A stretch of DNA of 64,000 nt from Pontibacter anaerobius (GTDB lineage Bacteria; Bacteroidota; Bacteroidia; Cytophagales; Hymenobacteraceae), in the NCBI RefSeq assembly GCF_026241195.1, contig NZ_JAPFQO010000003.1, forward strand, positions 62,001 through 126,000, read 5' to 3'. Made by a program: the position numbers and the translations under genes. The notes beneath the pieces were generated by a model. The model worked only from the letters and a program-made list of their open reading frames with translations. It had not been told where the DNA came from and did no database searches. Positions 10,157-18,595 of this stretch are shown piece by piece; positions within the stretch are counted from its first letter, which is position 1; each line of letters opens with the position of its first letter.

Positions 10157-13111
10157 TTAGTATCCAAACAAGGTCTTCAGGTCCAGCTGCTTCACTTTGC
10201 CATACTTCTCCAGTTCCTTAAAGTTCAGCTTGTCTTTAGAGCCGATCACAAGTATAACCTGCGGCTGGCCTTTCACATACTTCTGCTGGAACTCCTTCAT
10301 CTGGTCGAAGGTCATAGAGTTGGCGCTTTGGTACACATCCTGACGAATGTCGTAGTTCAGGCCAAGCTTTTTGGCTCGCTCATAGTCGAACAGGATGCCG
10401 GCCTTGGCGATGCGCTCCGTAGAGATGCTGTTGCGAAGGGCGGCCTGCGCGTTCTGGAAGTTGGCATCTGCCAAGGGCATATCCGTAAGCAAATTCTGCA
10501 TGCCAGCCATCGCCTCCGCCAGTTTATCAGACTGCGCCCCAATGTACGAGATTAGGTAGTTGGCGCGGTCCTTTTTAGAAGCAGGGCTATAGAACGAATA
10601 CGTAGAGTAGGCAAGCGCCTTCGACTCGCGCAGATCCTGGAACACAATGCCGCCCATGTACTCGTTGTACAAGCGCACCACCGGGATAATGTCCTTGCTG
10701 TAAGGCACCGACTTGCTCAGGAACAGCATCTCGGCCTGCACCATGTCATAATCTGCCCAGTACACGGTTGGCTGCGTAAAGTCGATCTCCTTGTATACTT
10801 TCTCGGCAGGCACCGGCTTCAGCGTGGCCGGCACGTTGTGGCCGGTATTCAGGGCGGCGGTCAGGTTATCCGTTTCACGTGGACCGTAGTAAAGCACGCG
10901 GTGCTGGTAGGTTGGTATACTTTTGATGATGCTCACGAGCTCCTGCGGCTTGGTAGCCTTCAGCTCTTTCTCGCTCAGTACGGTGTTGAACGGGTTCTTC
11001 GGGCCATACTTGGCGTAGTTCACCATGGCCTGCTGCAGAATAACGCCTTTGTTTTTCTTGGCATCGGCACGGGCTTTCAGGATGCCGTCCACCATGTCTT
11101 TCAGTGCCTGTTGGTCCGGCTTAGGGTTTGCCAGTACGCTCTCGAACAACTGCAATCCCTGCTCAAAGTTTTCATCCAAACCTGACAGGCTCACATACAC
11201 CTGATCACCGCTGGTAAATACATCGAACGAGGTGCCCAGCTTGTAGAACTCCTTCTGCAGCTCCTCGGCCGTATACTTGTCGGTGCCCAGGTACTTCAGG
11301 TAGTTCACGGCCATGCCCAGTTTTGGGTCGTTGTTGGTGCCCATGTCCAGGATGTAGTATAGCTGGAAAAGCCCGTTCTCTTTGTTCTTGGTGTACAGCA
11401 GCGGGATGTTCTGCTTGAGCGAGGTTTCGGTAATATCCTTTTTATAGTCGATGAACACCGGCTGCAGCGGCTCCACCTCCTTGGCCATAAACGCCTTGTA
11501 GTACTCCGACTGCGCATCGCGGTTAACGGCCACCGGCGTAATGGCCGGTTTCTCTACTTTCTGGGCGTTCGGGTCTTTGCCGGTGCGCTTGTACACCAGC
11601 ACATAGTTGTTGTTGAAGTATTTGTTGGCCACATTCATCACGTCTTGCTTGGTAATGCTGGCAAACTCGGCTGGGCGGCTCACGAACTGCTCCCACGGCA
11701 TGCCATAGATAAAGGCGGTTACAAAGGCATCGGCGCGGTTACCGTTGTCCTCGTAAGCTTTCATGGTGTTGATCTTGTCGTTGTTCACCACCGCCTCGAT
11801 CAGTGACTCATCAAAGTTGCCTTTCTTGATCATGTCCAGCTGCTGCAGCAACAGGTCGCGCACCTGGTCCAGCGACTGGCCCTCTCGCGGCATGCCCGTC
11901 ATCCGGAAAGTGCCGTAATCTTTCATCGGGGTATCGTAGGCGTATGCTTGAAGCACTTTCTGCTGCTGGTTCAGGTTCAGGTCTACTAGGCCGGCCTGCC
12001 CGTTGTACAGCAAGTTGCTAATCATCTGGATAACCAGGGCGTCTTTGGTGTTGATGCCCGGCGTGCGGTAAGCAATAGATACGTTCTCGGCATCCGGGCC
12101 AAGCACTTCCTTCACGATCGGCTGCTGGATGGGCTGCTCCTGCGCCACGTTAAACGCAGGCTCTGGCTGCTGCGCCATACTTCCCCAGTACTTGTCAATC
12201 AAACGGATAGTCTGATCGAAATCAAGGTCGCCGCTCATGGCAATGGACATGTTATTCGGGATATAGTACTTGTTGTAATACTTCTTGATCTCGGTGATGG
12301 ATGGGTTTTTCAGGTGCTCGATGGTACCGATAGTGGTCTGCGTACCGTACTGGTGCGTCGGGAAAAGGGCGGTGTTGATGACCTCGGCCACTTTGCGTCC
12401 GTCGCTGTCCAGGGTGCGGTTCTTCTCTTCGTACACCGCCTCCAGCTCTGTGTGGAAAATACGCGGCACCATGTCGCCGAAGCGGTCAGCCTCCAGTTCT
12501 ATCCAGCGCTCCAACTGGTTGCTCGGGAGGTCGTTGGTGTACACCGTCTGGTCTACCCAGGTATAGGCGTTGGTTCCTTTAGCCCCAATGGCGCCCAGGA
12601 TCTTGTCGTACTCGTTGGCAACGGCATAGGTAGCGGCCACACCCGAAACAGAGTCAATCTGGTGGTAGATTTTCTTACGGGCAGCCTCATCGGTAGTGGC
12701 TCTATACTTTTCGTAAAGGGCTTCCACTTTGTCCAGCTCTGCTTTTTCTTTCTCCCAGTTCTGAGTACCCAACTCCGTGGTGCCTTTAAACACCATGTGC
12801 TCCAGGTAATGGGCAAGGCCGGTGGCATCGGCAGGGTCGTTTTTGGAGCCGGCACGCACCGCAATGTAGGTCTGGATGCGCGGGGCCTCCTCGTAATCCG
12901 ACAAGTATACTTTCAGGCCATTGTCCAAAGTATAAATGCGGGCGTTAAGCGGGTCGTTGGGCACCGTCTCATACTTGTACTCCTTTACCGCAGGGCTTGC
13001 CGTAGCTGCTGTGTCGGTGGTTGACTGCGTTTGATAGGTCTCGTTTTTACATTGCGTGAATGTAAGGCCCAGCGCAAGCAATAACACAGAGTAACCTCTT
13101 TTTGTAACCAT
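10157..13111 (-). CDS. M16 family zinc metallopeptidase lipoprotein (insulinase-like)
   Basis: A 984-aa two-lobed insulinase/pitrilysin-type peptidase with duplicated M16 domains. It starts with a lipoprotein signal (LLALGLTFTQC), so it should be membrane-anchored on the periplasmic side. The inverted zinc motif is HYLEH (His101, Glu104, His105). The third zinc ligand lies in the downstream ELEAVYEEKNRT stretch. The later half (GTSFDVF onward) is the second, non-catalytic M16 copy. It probably degrades peptides in the periplasm. It is monocistronic, with a hairpin terminator after the stop. The gene holds about ten copies of AGTATA/TATACT. Confidence 0.95.
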   Translation of the reverse strand: MVTKRGYSVLLLALGLTFTQCKNETYQTQSTTDTAATASPAVKEYKYETVPNDPLNARIYTLDNGLKVYLSDYEEAPRIQTYIAVRAGSKNDPADATGLAHYLEHMVFKGTTELGTQNWEKEKAELDKVEALYEKYRATTDEAARKKIYHQIDSVSGVAATYAVANEYDKILGAIGAKGTNAYTWVDQTVYTNDLPSNQLERWIELEADRFGDMVPRIFHTELEAVYEEKNRTLDSDGRKVAEVINTALFPTHQYGTQTTIGTIEHLKNPSITEIKKYYNKYYIPNNMSIAMSGDLDFDQTIRLIDKYWGSMAQQPEPAFNVAQEQPIQQPIVKEVLGPDAENVSIAYRTPGINTKDALVIQMISNLLYNGQAGLVDLNLNQQQKVLQAYAYDTPMKDYGTFRMTGMPREGQSLDQVRDLLLQQLDMIKKGNFDESLIEAVVNNDKINTMKAYEDNGNRADAFVTAFIYGMPWEQFVSRPAEFASITKQDVMNVANKYFNNNYVLVYKRTGKDPNAQKVEKPAITPVAVNRDAQSEYYKAFMAKEVEPLQPVFIDYKKDITETSLKQNIPLLYTKNKENGLFQLYYILDMGTNNDPKLGMAVNYLKYLGTDKYTAEELQKEFYKLGTSFDVFTSGDQVYVSLSGLDENFEQGLQLFESVLANPKPDQQALKDMVDGILKARADAKKNKGVILQQAMVNYAKYGPKNPFNTVLSEKELKATKPQELVSIIKSIPTYQHRVLYYGPRETDNLTAALNTGHNVPATLKPVPAEKVYKEIDFTQPTVYWADYDMVQAEMLFLSKSVPYSKDIIPVVRLYNEYMGGIVFQDLRESKALAYSTYSFYSPASKKDRANYLISYIGAQSDKLAEAMAGMQNLLTDMPLADANFQNAQAALRNSISTERIAKAGILFDYERAKKLGLNYDIRQDVYQSANSMTFDQMKEFQQKYVKGQPQVILVIGSKDKLNFKELEKYGKVKQLDLKTLFGY

Positions 13112-13417
13112 AGTTTTGATGTTGATCTTTTTATAAAGATAGCATGAAAAGTTTTGAATACCGTGTGTTTCTTTTTTGCTTCTCTATACTTTTATTGCCG
13201 CTGCTTTCTTTAGCTGGAACCAAGCTATCCTTGCTAGTTGCTGCTGACGGAGCTTCCGCTAAATTCCCCTCCTCTGAGGGGCGAGGGGTGGGTTAACACT
13301 TTTGCTGATGACATCCATTCCCAACTATGATATTAAGGGCTCCCCTCTTTAGACTACCGAGAACGCGAGTTTGAAGGTAGCGCTGAGGGGCAGGGGTGGT
13401 TGGGTGCCCAAACAAAA
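13112..13417. other. Intergenic region with C4TC/GAG4 repeats
   Basis: No gene is visible. It holds two copies of a CCCCTC...GAGGGG type repeat: CCCCTC(CTCT)GAGGGG at 13266-13281 with a GAGGGGTGGGTT tail, and a longer-spaced copy about 13343-13400. A third lies in the dnaX terminator. This GC-rich element appears three times in 180 bp. Confidence 0.6.
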
Positions 13418-13439
13418 CCCCTCCTGTTATTAGGAGGGG
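13418..13439 (-). terminator. Rho-independent terminator of dnaX
   Basis: CCCCTCCT and AGGAGGGG (8-bp perfect arms, loop of 6) lie 12 bp past the dnaX stop. On the minus strand the hairpin is followed by TTTTGTTT. Confidence 0.8.
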
Positions 13440-13451
13440 CTAGGGGATTTC

Positions 13452-15371
13452 TTAAAAATCTGCGTCCAGTCCGAAGCGCTGCTTCAGGTCAATAATTACA
13501 GGGTATTTCTCAGCGAGGTAGTTAAACTTATCCGCTGAAGTATAAAGCTTGCGACCCTCGTCCTGCGCCTCCACCACCTCAGCTAGCAGTTTTATACTTC
13601 TGTTACCTGTTTCTTTCTTCAGCTCGCGTAGTATGTCCGGACGGATAGCCGTGAACTGGTCCATCATCACGTGGTTCTCCAGGTGAAGTATAACTTCATT
13701 GTCAGCGCTGATGTGGTACTGGCGGTTCAGGAGCGTAAACTCCATCATGTTCTCGGCCTTCTTCCGGCGAAGTATGGCATGCCACACTGTTTTCAGCCGG
13801 GCCTCATCCACAGGCACCACGGCACCATAATTGGTGTCCTCCTCTTCCTCGGCTACGGCCACATCCGCTACGGCAGTCTGTTGGTTCTGCAGGTCTTTCA
13901 GGCTTGGCAGCTTACCTAGCTTTTTAGGCGGAGGTAGTTGCAGACCGGCGCGCGGCTTATCCGGGGCTGATGCTGGCGCAGGAGGCGCCGTGGCCTGGGG
14001 CGGCGAAATATGTGCGTCTGGTGTTACCTGCTGCGGCTTTGGTGGCTGCTGCAGCCCCTCCGATGGCACCTGGTTTGGCGCATGCGGCTGCTGCATACGC
14101 TCCGACGGTACACTTCCTGGTGTGGGCTGCTGCATCTGCTGCGACGGTACCGTGCCTGAAGTATGGGAAGGCTGCATGCCTGCAGAAGGTGCGGCACCTG
14201 TTGTACCGGTAGAGGCTGGTGCCGGAGCCGCTACCTTAGCTTTTTTTGATACTTCCCCTTCCTGGGCAAAACTCAGGGCTGCGTTCAGGTGCGCCATCTT
14301 CATCAGGCACAGCTCCACGTGCAGGCGCTGGTTCTTGCTGCTCTTGTAGTTGGTATCGCAGGTGCTAACCAGGTTCAGGCCCGATAGCAGAAAACTTACA
14401 CTAGACTTCTGCGACTGCTCTGCATACTTCGCCTTGATGTTATCCGACACCTCTAGCAACTGGATGGTCTGCGGGTCTTTGCACACCAGCAGGCTGCGGT
14501 AATGCTCGCCAATGCCAATCAGGAAGTTATGGGCATCGAACCCGTTCTTCAGGATCTCGTCAAAAAGCAGCAGCGAGCCCGACAGGTTCTGCTCCAGCAA
14601 ATGGTCCGTCAGGCGGAAGTAGTAATCGTAATCAAGTATGTGCAGGTTCTCTACAGTAGCCTTATAAGTAACGTTGCTGCCCGAGAAAGTAACCATCTGG
14701 TCGAAAATGGAAAGCGCATCGCGCAGGGCGCCGTCGGCTTTCTGCGAGATCAGGTGCAGGGCATCGGGCTCGGCCTGTATACTTTCTTTCGTGGCGATGT
14801 TACCCAGGTGGAGCACCATGTCCTCGATCCGTATTCTGTTAAAATCGAAAATCTGGCAGCGCGAAAGTATGGTCGGGATGATCTTGTGGCGCTCCGTGGT
14901 GGCAAGTATGAATATCGCGTATGAAGGCGGCTCCTCCAGCGTCTTCAGGAATGCATTGAAGGCCTGGGTCGAGAGCATGTGCACCTCGTCAATAATGTAG
15001 ATTTTATACTTGCCGGTTTGCGGGGCATAGCGCACTTGCTCCACCAGGTTCCGGATATCATCTACCGAGTTGTTGGAGGCGGCATCGAGCTCGTGTATGT
15101 TAAAAGAGCTGTTGCTGTTAAAGCTTTTGCACGATTCACACTCATTACAGGCCTCTGTCTCCGGTGTTATGTTCTGGCAGTTAATGGTTTTGGCCAGGAT
15201 ACGGGCACAGGTGGTTTTACCCACACCGCGTGGTCCGCAGAAAAGAAAAGCCTGCGCCAAATGCTTGCTGCTGATGGCGTTTTTAAGGGTATTCGTTATA
15301 TGGTGCTGCCCCACCACGCTGTCGAACGTGGTCGGACGGTATTTACGCGCTGATACTACAAAGTTTTCCAT
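13452..15371 (-). CDS. dnaX: DNA polymerase III subunits gamma/tau
   Basis: This is the ATPase of the replication clamp loader. The start was set at the ATG at 15369-15371 (MENFVVSARKYRP). It has Walker A GPRGVGKT (about 46-53), zinc cysteines C65, C75, C78 and C81, and the Walker B box IIDEVHML. Domain III ends near residue 370. It is followed by a Pro/Gln linker with repeated VPSxxMQQP units and a C-terminal tau-like domain. At the linker start, an A7 run in frame as TCA AAA AAA (14241-14247) is followed by a -1 frame stop and a 28-nt stem-loop. This suggests a programmed frameshift making a 378-aa gamma form (see findings). Confidence 0.97.
   Translation of the reverse strand: MENFVVSARKYRPTTFDSVVGQHHITNTLKNAISSKHLAQAFLFCGPRGVGKTTCARILAKTINCQNITPETEACNECESCKSFNSNSSFNIHELDAASNNSVDDIRNLVEQVRYAPQTGKYKIYIIDEVHMLSTQAFNAFLKTLEEPPSYAIFILATTERHKIIPTILSRCQIFDFNRIRIEDMVLHLGNIATKESIQAEPDALHLISQKADGALRDALSIFDQMVTFSGSNVTYKATVENLHILDYDYYFRLTDHLLEQNLSGSLLLFDEILKNGFDAHNFLIGIGEHYRSLLVCKDPQTIQLLEVSDNIKAKYAEQSQKSSVSFLLSGLNLVSTCDTNYKSSKNQRLHVELCLMKMAHLNAALSFAQEGEVSKKAKVAAPAPASTGTTGAAPSAGMQPSHTSGTVPSQQMQQPTPGSVPSERMQQPHAPNQVPSEGLQQPPKPQQVTPDAHISPPQATAPPAPASAPDKPRAGLQLPPPKKLGKLPSLKDLQNQQTAVADVAVAEEEEDTNYGAVVPVDEARLKTVWHAILRRKKAENMMEFTLLNRQYHISADNEVILHLENHVMMDQFTAIRPDILRELKKETGNRSIKLLAEVVEAQDEGRKLYTSADKFNYLAEKYPVIIDLKQRFGLDADF
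14208..14247 (-). promoter_or_regulatory. Candidate programmed -1 frameshift signal in dnaX
   Basis: On the minus strand, a slippery A AAA AAA heptamer (14247 to 14241) is followed by a 5-nt spacer (14240-14236) and a stem-loop (14235 to 14208). The arms are GGTAG+GGCT and AGCC+CTACC, with one C/T mismatch and an 8-nt loop. After a -1 slip the next codons are AGC TAA. Confidence 0.6.
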
Positions 15372-15425
15372 TACTACAAAGATAATCAATCCGAAGCTGA
15401 GATGGGAGAGCTTTTTACCAAGTAG

Positions 15426-15446
15426 TTATCCAGACAGTTATCCACC
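15426..15446 (+). promoter_or_regulatory. Two DnaA-box-like 9-mers upstream of dnaX
   Basis: TTATCCAGA (15426-15434) and TTATCCACC (15438-15446) each differ at one base from TTATCCACA. They lie 12 bp apart in the same orientation, 55-75 bp upstream of dnaX. Confidence 0.3.
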
Positions 15447-15657
15447 GCTTAGCTATACTTCCGCCATCATAACTATAACAGACTCCAGGCAAAATTTAAT
15501 GCCATACTTTCATAAAGTATATATTTTAAGCTGGAATTACTATATTTCGTGTTGAAATGATGAAATTGATGCTAAGGATGACTGACTGGGCAGCATGACC
15601 AACGTCTCTTAAGCACTGCAATTCGTCTTGATAAGCTCTTTATACCTTCTTCCATCC

Positions 15658-16185
15658 ATGAAAACAACAAAATCCTTTGTAGCTGTCTCGGCTTTGCTGC
15701 TTGCCGTACTGGCACTCCCGGCACTGGGGCAGAGTTCTTACCAGGGCTTGCCCTTGCTAAAGGCAAACTCCAGCAAAGTAAACGTGCGGGTGGGGGATAT
15801 TTTTGTGCAGGGCTTCTGGACGATAAAGCCGGAGTACAACCCGAACGCGTTGCACATACAGGTAACAGGCCAGCAGGAGCGCCTCGTGTTTTACACGGAT
15901 GTTGATTCGGCCGTTTATACCATACAGCCCTCGCAAGCCAGGCAGTTTTACGTGCTGCTGAACAGCCGCCACTATGTGCTGACGGAAGTAAAAGGGTTTA
16001 CGTTTGATGGCAGCCCCAAGCCACAGCAGCAAGACCGGTTCCTGAACATACACAAGCCCAAAAGTAAAACCTTCGGCACTTTATGGGAGAAGCACCAGGT
16101 AGGCGAGGTAGTGAACGACATCAACGAATACGCCGACAAGGTATCCGGAGGCCTTAACTGGTTTAAGCAGAAAGTGTTTAACTAA
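15658..16185 (+). CDS. Small secreted protein, stand-alone copy of a shared N-terminal domain
   Basis: A 175-aa protein starting at the ATG at 15658, with a signal peptide MKTTKSFVAVSALLLAVLAL ending in ALG-Q. The mature part is one approximately 100-residue beta-rich domain (GLPLLKA ... GFWTIKPEYNPN ... LVFYTDVDSAVYTI ... FYVLLN ... VLTEVKGFTF), followed by a short polar tail ending in an amphipathic helix. The same domain forms the N-terminus of the DUF4932 protein at 26832 and the transglutaminase-like protein at 28640. Those two carry an enzyme-like part behind it. This one has none, so it may be a binding or inhibitor version. Its function is unknown. Confidence 0.75.
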   Translation: MKTTKSFVAVSALLLAVLALPALGQSSYQGLPLLKANSSKVNVRVGDIFVQGFWTIKPEYNPNALHIQVTGQQERLVFYTDVDSAVYTIQPSQARQFYVLLNSRHYVLTEVKGFTFDGSPKPQQQDRFLNIHKPKSKTFGTLWEKHQVGEVVNDINEYADKVSGGLNWFKQKVFN

Positions 16186-16195
16186 GGCCAGAAAG

Positions 16196-17221
16196 TTATA
16201 TCGTGTAAAGCGTAGCCACAACCACAATAAACCCACTCATCAACATCAGGAAAGTATAAGCAAACGCTAACAGGAAGAACTTATAAACAGTACGCCAGCG
16301 CGTGCTCTTGTAGATATTGCGCATAGACCGGTAAATGTACCACAGTATCACTACAACGCCCAGAAACTGTATCCAATCTCCGAAGAATGGCAGCAGCCAG
16401 TTTAACACTATAAGTATAGAGCCAAACAGGAAAAGAAACGAGTGCACGTGTATGGAGTAGATCAGGTGCTCGGCATACTGCTTCCTGGACCTGACGTGAA
16501 CCAGCTTCAGGATAAGGGCGAACAAAGGCAGCAGGATGAACATCATTTTAGGCAGATGGCTGACCAGTTTATTAATGAAAAGCTGCCCGCTCAGGTCATC
16601 ATCCATCACTTTCTGCATTCTATCTTTCAGCGACAGTGGTAGTGCACTCTCATCAAGAAAAGAAATGGTGGTTCCTTTTTTTTCAGCGGAATCTGCTTTT
16701 GCTGCAGTCGGGTTAGTATAAACAACAGCATCGTTGCGGTTGCTGGCGCTATCCTTAATTATCTGCGCATTGTCCAGGATGGTGTAAGTATAAGCACCTG
16801 CTTTTTCAGAAACCGTGTTGCCTACAACGGTCTTTACCTTTTCGGCTTCATCTTTGGTTATGGTGCTTCCCTGTGCCGCATTCTCCTCCATAATATCCTT
16901 CTTGTTGCTGTTGGAGTTAGCCGTGAAAAGGAAAAAGAAAAGGATGCTGATAAAGATATACATGCTGATCGGGTTGAGGTGCGAGGCGCGCTTGCCTGCA
17001 AAGTACTCCTTCGTGAGGTAACCCGGCTTTGTGAAAAGTGGCACAATGCTGTTAAAGAACTTCGACTCGAAATGGAAGTAGTGGCTTACGCTATGGAGTA
17101 CCAGGTGCAGGAAATTATCATGCAGCTCCAGGTTCTCCTGCCCGCAGCTCGGGCAGAATTTATCGGTAACGGTTGTGCCACAGTTAAGGCAGTTGTTTTC
17201 AGAGCGGTAGTGTTTTTTCAT
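16196..17221 (-). CDS. DUF3667 family membrane protein with zinc ribbon
   Basis: A 341-aa protein. The N-terminal zinc ribbon has Cys11, Cys14, Cys23 and Cys26 (NCLNCG and FCPSCGQ). This is followed by the family-typical HDNFLHLVLHSVSHYFHF and LFTKPGYLTKEYFAGKRASHLNPISMY region and a first membrane segment (FISILFFFLFT). After a polar Lys/Asp/Ala loop come several more membrane segments in the C-terminal half. The family has no assigned function. It is convergent with the preceding small secreted protein, with only 10 bp between stops. Confidence 0.9.
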   Translation of the reverse strand: MKKHYRSENNCLNCGTTVTDKFCPSCGQENLELHDNFLHLVLHSVSHYFHFESKFFNSIVPLFTKPGYLTKEYFAGKRASHLNPISMYIFISILFFFLFTANSNSNKKDIMEENAAQGSTITKDEAEKVKTVVGNTVSEKAGAYTYTILDNAQIIKDSASNRNDAVVYTNPTAAKADSAEKKGTTISFLDESALPLSLKDRMQKVMDDDLSGQLFINKLVSHLPKMMFILLPLFALILKLVHVRSRKQYAEHLIYSIHVHSFLFLFGSILIVLNWLLPFFGDWIQFLGVVVILWYIYRSMRNIYKSTRWRTVYKFFLLAFAYTFLMLMSGFIVVVATLYTI

Positions 17222-17586
17222 ATCAATCCTTCTTGTCCCTTACAGCACACAAGCGCATGCCTTGGCCACAGCAAGGGGGAAATTATATATTAAAGCGCTA
17301 AAATATATAAAATGTTGTACTATTTACTGGGTTGGTTCGGTTTTTATTGAGAGCAGGCAGTATATCCAAACAAAGAGGTCGACACTTGGTACACTTTCTT
17401 CTTGCTACCTCTTTGTTGCCTTTAAAACCCACAGAGTAGGAGAGGGTTCAGCAGCTCGGCCCATCATATCTATCAAAGTATAAAGGGTTGCTGTAACAAC
17501 AAGCGTACAAGTATAATCCTGGTCCCGGGTTGCTTTCATGTTAGAGAAACAGACCCTATGCCATATTGGCTCATGTTTCACCCTAG
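17222..17586. other. Intergenic region, partly decayed 5' end of M36 gene
   Basis: No readable gene. It probably held the promoter and signal peptide of the broken M36 peptidase gene that follows. Two AGTATA copies lie at about 17478 and 17510. Confidence 0.4.
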
Positions 17587-18454
17587 TTGCTGTGGCATTA
17601 CTACTTCAAGCAGCAGTATGAAGGCGTTGAGATCCATGGCGCAATTACCAATATCTCGATTAAAGATTGTGAGGTTGTGAACATAGGCAATCGTTTTCAG
17701 GAAGATATTGAGAGCAAGGTTAACAGCAGACAGCCTGTGCTTGCTGCTGCCGCAGCGTTTGCAGCAGCAGCAGCAGCAAGCCATCTTGGTGTATCTGCTA
17801 AAGAGCCTTTGAATATTTTAGAGGCAACAAACAACAGAAACAGGGAAGTTCTGCTCTTCAGGGGAGGTGTATCACTAGAGAATACACTAGCCTATGGGAG
17901 ACGGAAAACTCAGGCTTGCCTGGGAGGTGTCCATCTATGAACTGGATGCACAAAACTGGTGGAACATACTGGTAGATGCCATTACCGGGGAGCTTCTGGA
18001 GAAGGATAACATGAAGGTGCATTGCCAGTTTGAAAATAACGGTGCCGGAGGTAAATTCCTGCACGACACACACAGCCATACTACCTCAGCACCGCTGAAG
18101 GAGCACCTCTGGATCTGACACCTTATGCGCCAGAGGTTGGTCCGGTTAACAATGGCAAAACCCTTGGCCTTTAGGAGGTGTACCCTATGCCGATTGAGAG
18201 CCCGAATCATGGCCATTGAAAGCCTGTAAACCGCAAAAGAAAGCGAACACACTGTACTTAAAGTGTATGATATAACTGGTCGTGTGGTAGAGGCATTATT
18301 TGAAGGAAACGCTGAGAAAGGACTTACTTACACCAAAACCTTTAAAGCAGCCGGAAAAGATAGCGGGATATATATTTACAGAATCGTTAACGGCAGTACC
18401 ACGCATTCCGGTACCATGATGTTAATAAAGAAAACATCCTTTCTTAAAAAGTAA
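17587..18454 (+). pseudogene. Remnant of T9SS-exported M36 (fungalysin) metallopeptidase
   Basis: Three pieces in different frames fit an M36 peptidase. Piece one (about 17593-17850) is an FTP propeptide (HYYFKQQYEGVEIHGAITNI ... VNIGNRFQEDI). Piece two (17894-18118) is the rest of the propeptide (GKLRLAWEVSIYELDAQNWW ... VDAITGELLEKDN). A short piece near 18180-18217 reads YPMPIESPNHGH, the entry to the catalytic domain. Then the frame jumps to a T9SS sorting tail (18263-18454: KVYDITGRVVEAL ... GIYIYRIVNG). The zinc HExxH domain and everything up to the tail are missing, so about 1.5-2 kb is deleted. A GCA run (about 17758-17780) lies in the alanine-rich part. Confidence 0.85.
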
Positions 18455-18497
18455 AAGCCCGGCTGCCGTTATGGTTGCAGCCGGGCTTTTACTTTTT
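18446..18497. terminator. Strong terminator at the end of the M36 remnant
   Basis: Perfect 21-bp arms (18446-18466 and 18477-18497) with a 10-nt loop. The left arm overlaps the last two Lys codons and the stop codon of the sorting-tail frame. Confidence 0.9.
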
Positions 18498-18595
18498 AAA
18501 TAGTTTATACTGTCGAGGGCAGGTTAATCAAAAGTACAATTTGTATGTCCTCCTGAGCTGATTTCCTATAGGTGGATAGGTGGTTCCCCTGCTGA

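Noticed and set aside
12314..13024. Long plus-strand frame inside the M16 gene
   Set aside because: It is a shadow frame; the minus-strand peptidase is certain.
17495..17515. Partial match to the 17-bp upstream element (TGTAACAACAAGCGTACA) before the M36 remnant
   Set aside because: It is single, one base too long, has no partner at 17-bp spacing and no TTGGCAT box downstream.
17758..17780. GCA run as a microsatellite switch
   Set aside because: It lies in an already broken gene and encodes alanines of a normally alanine-rich propeptide region.
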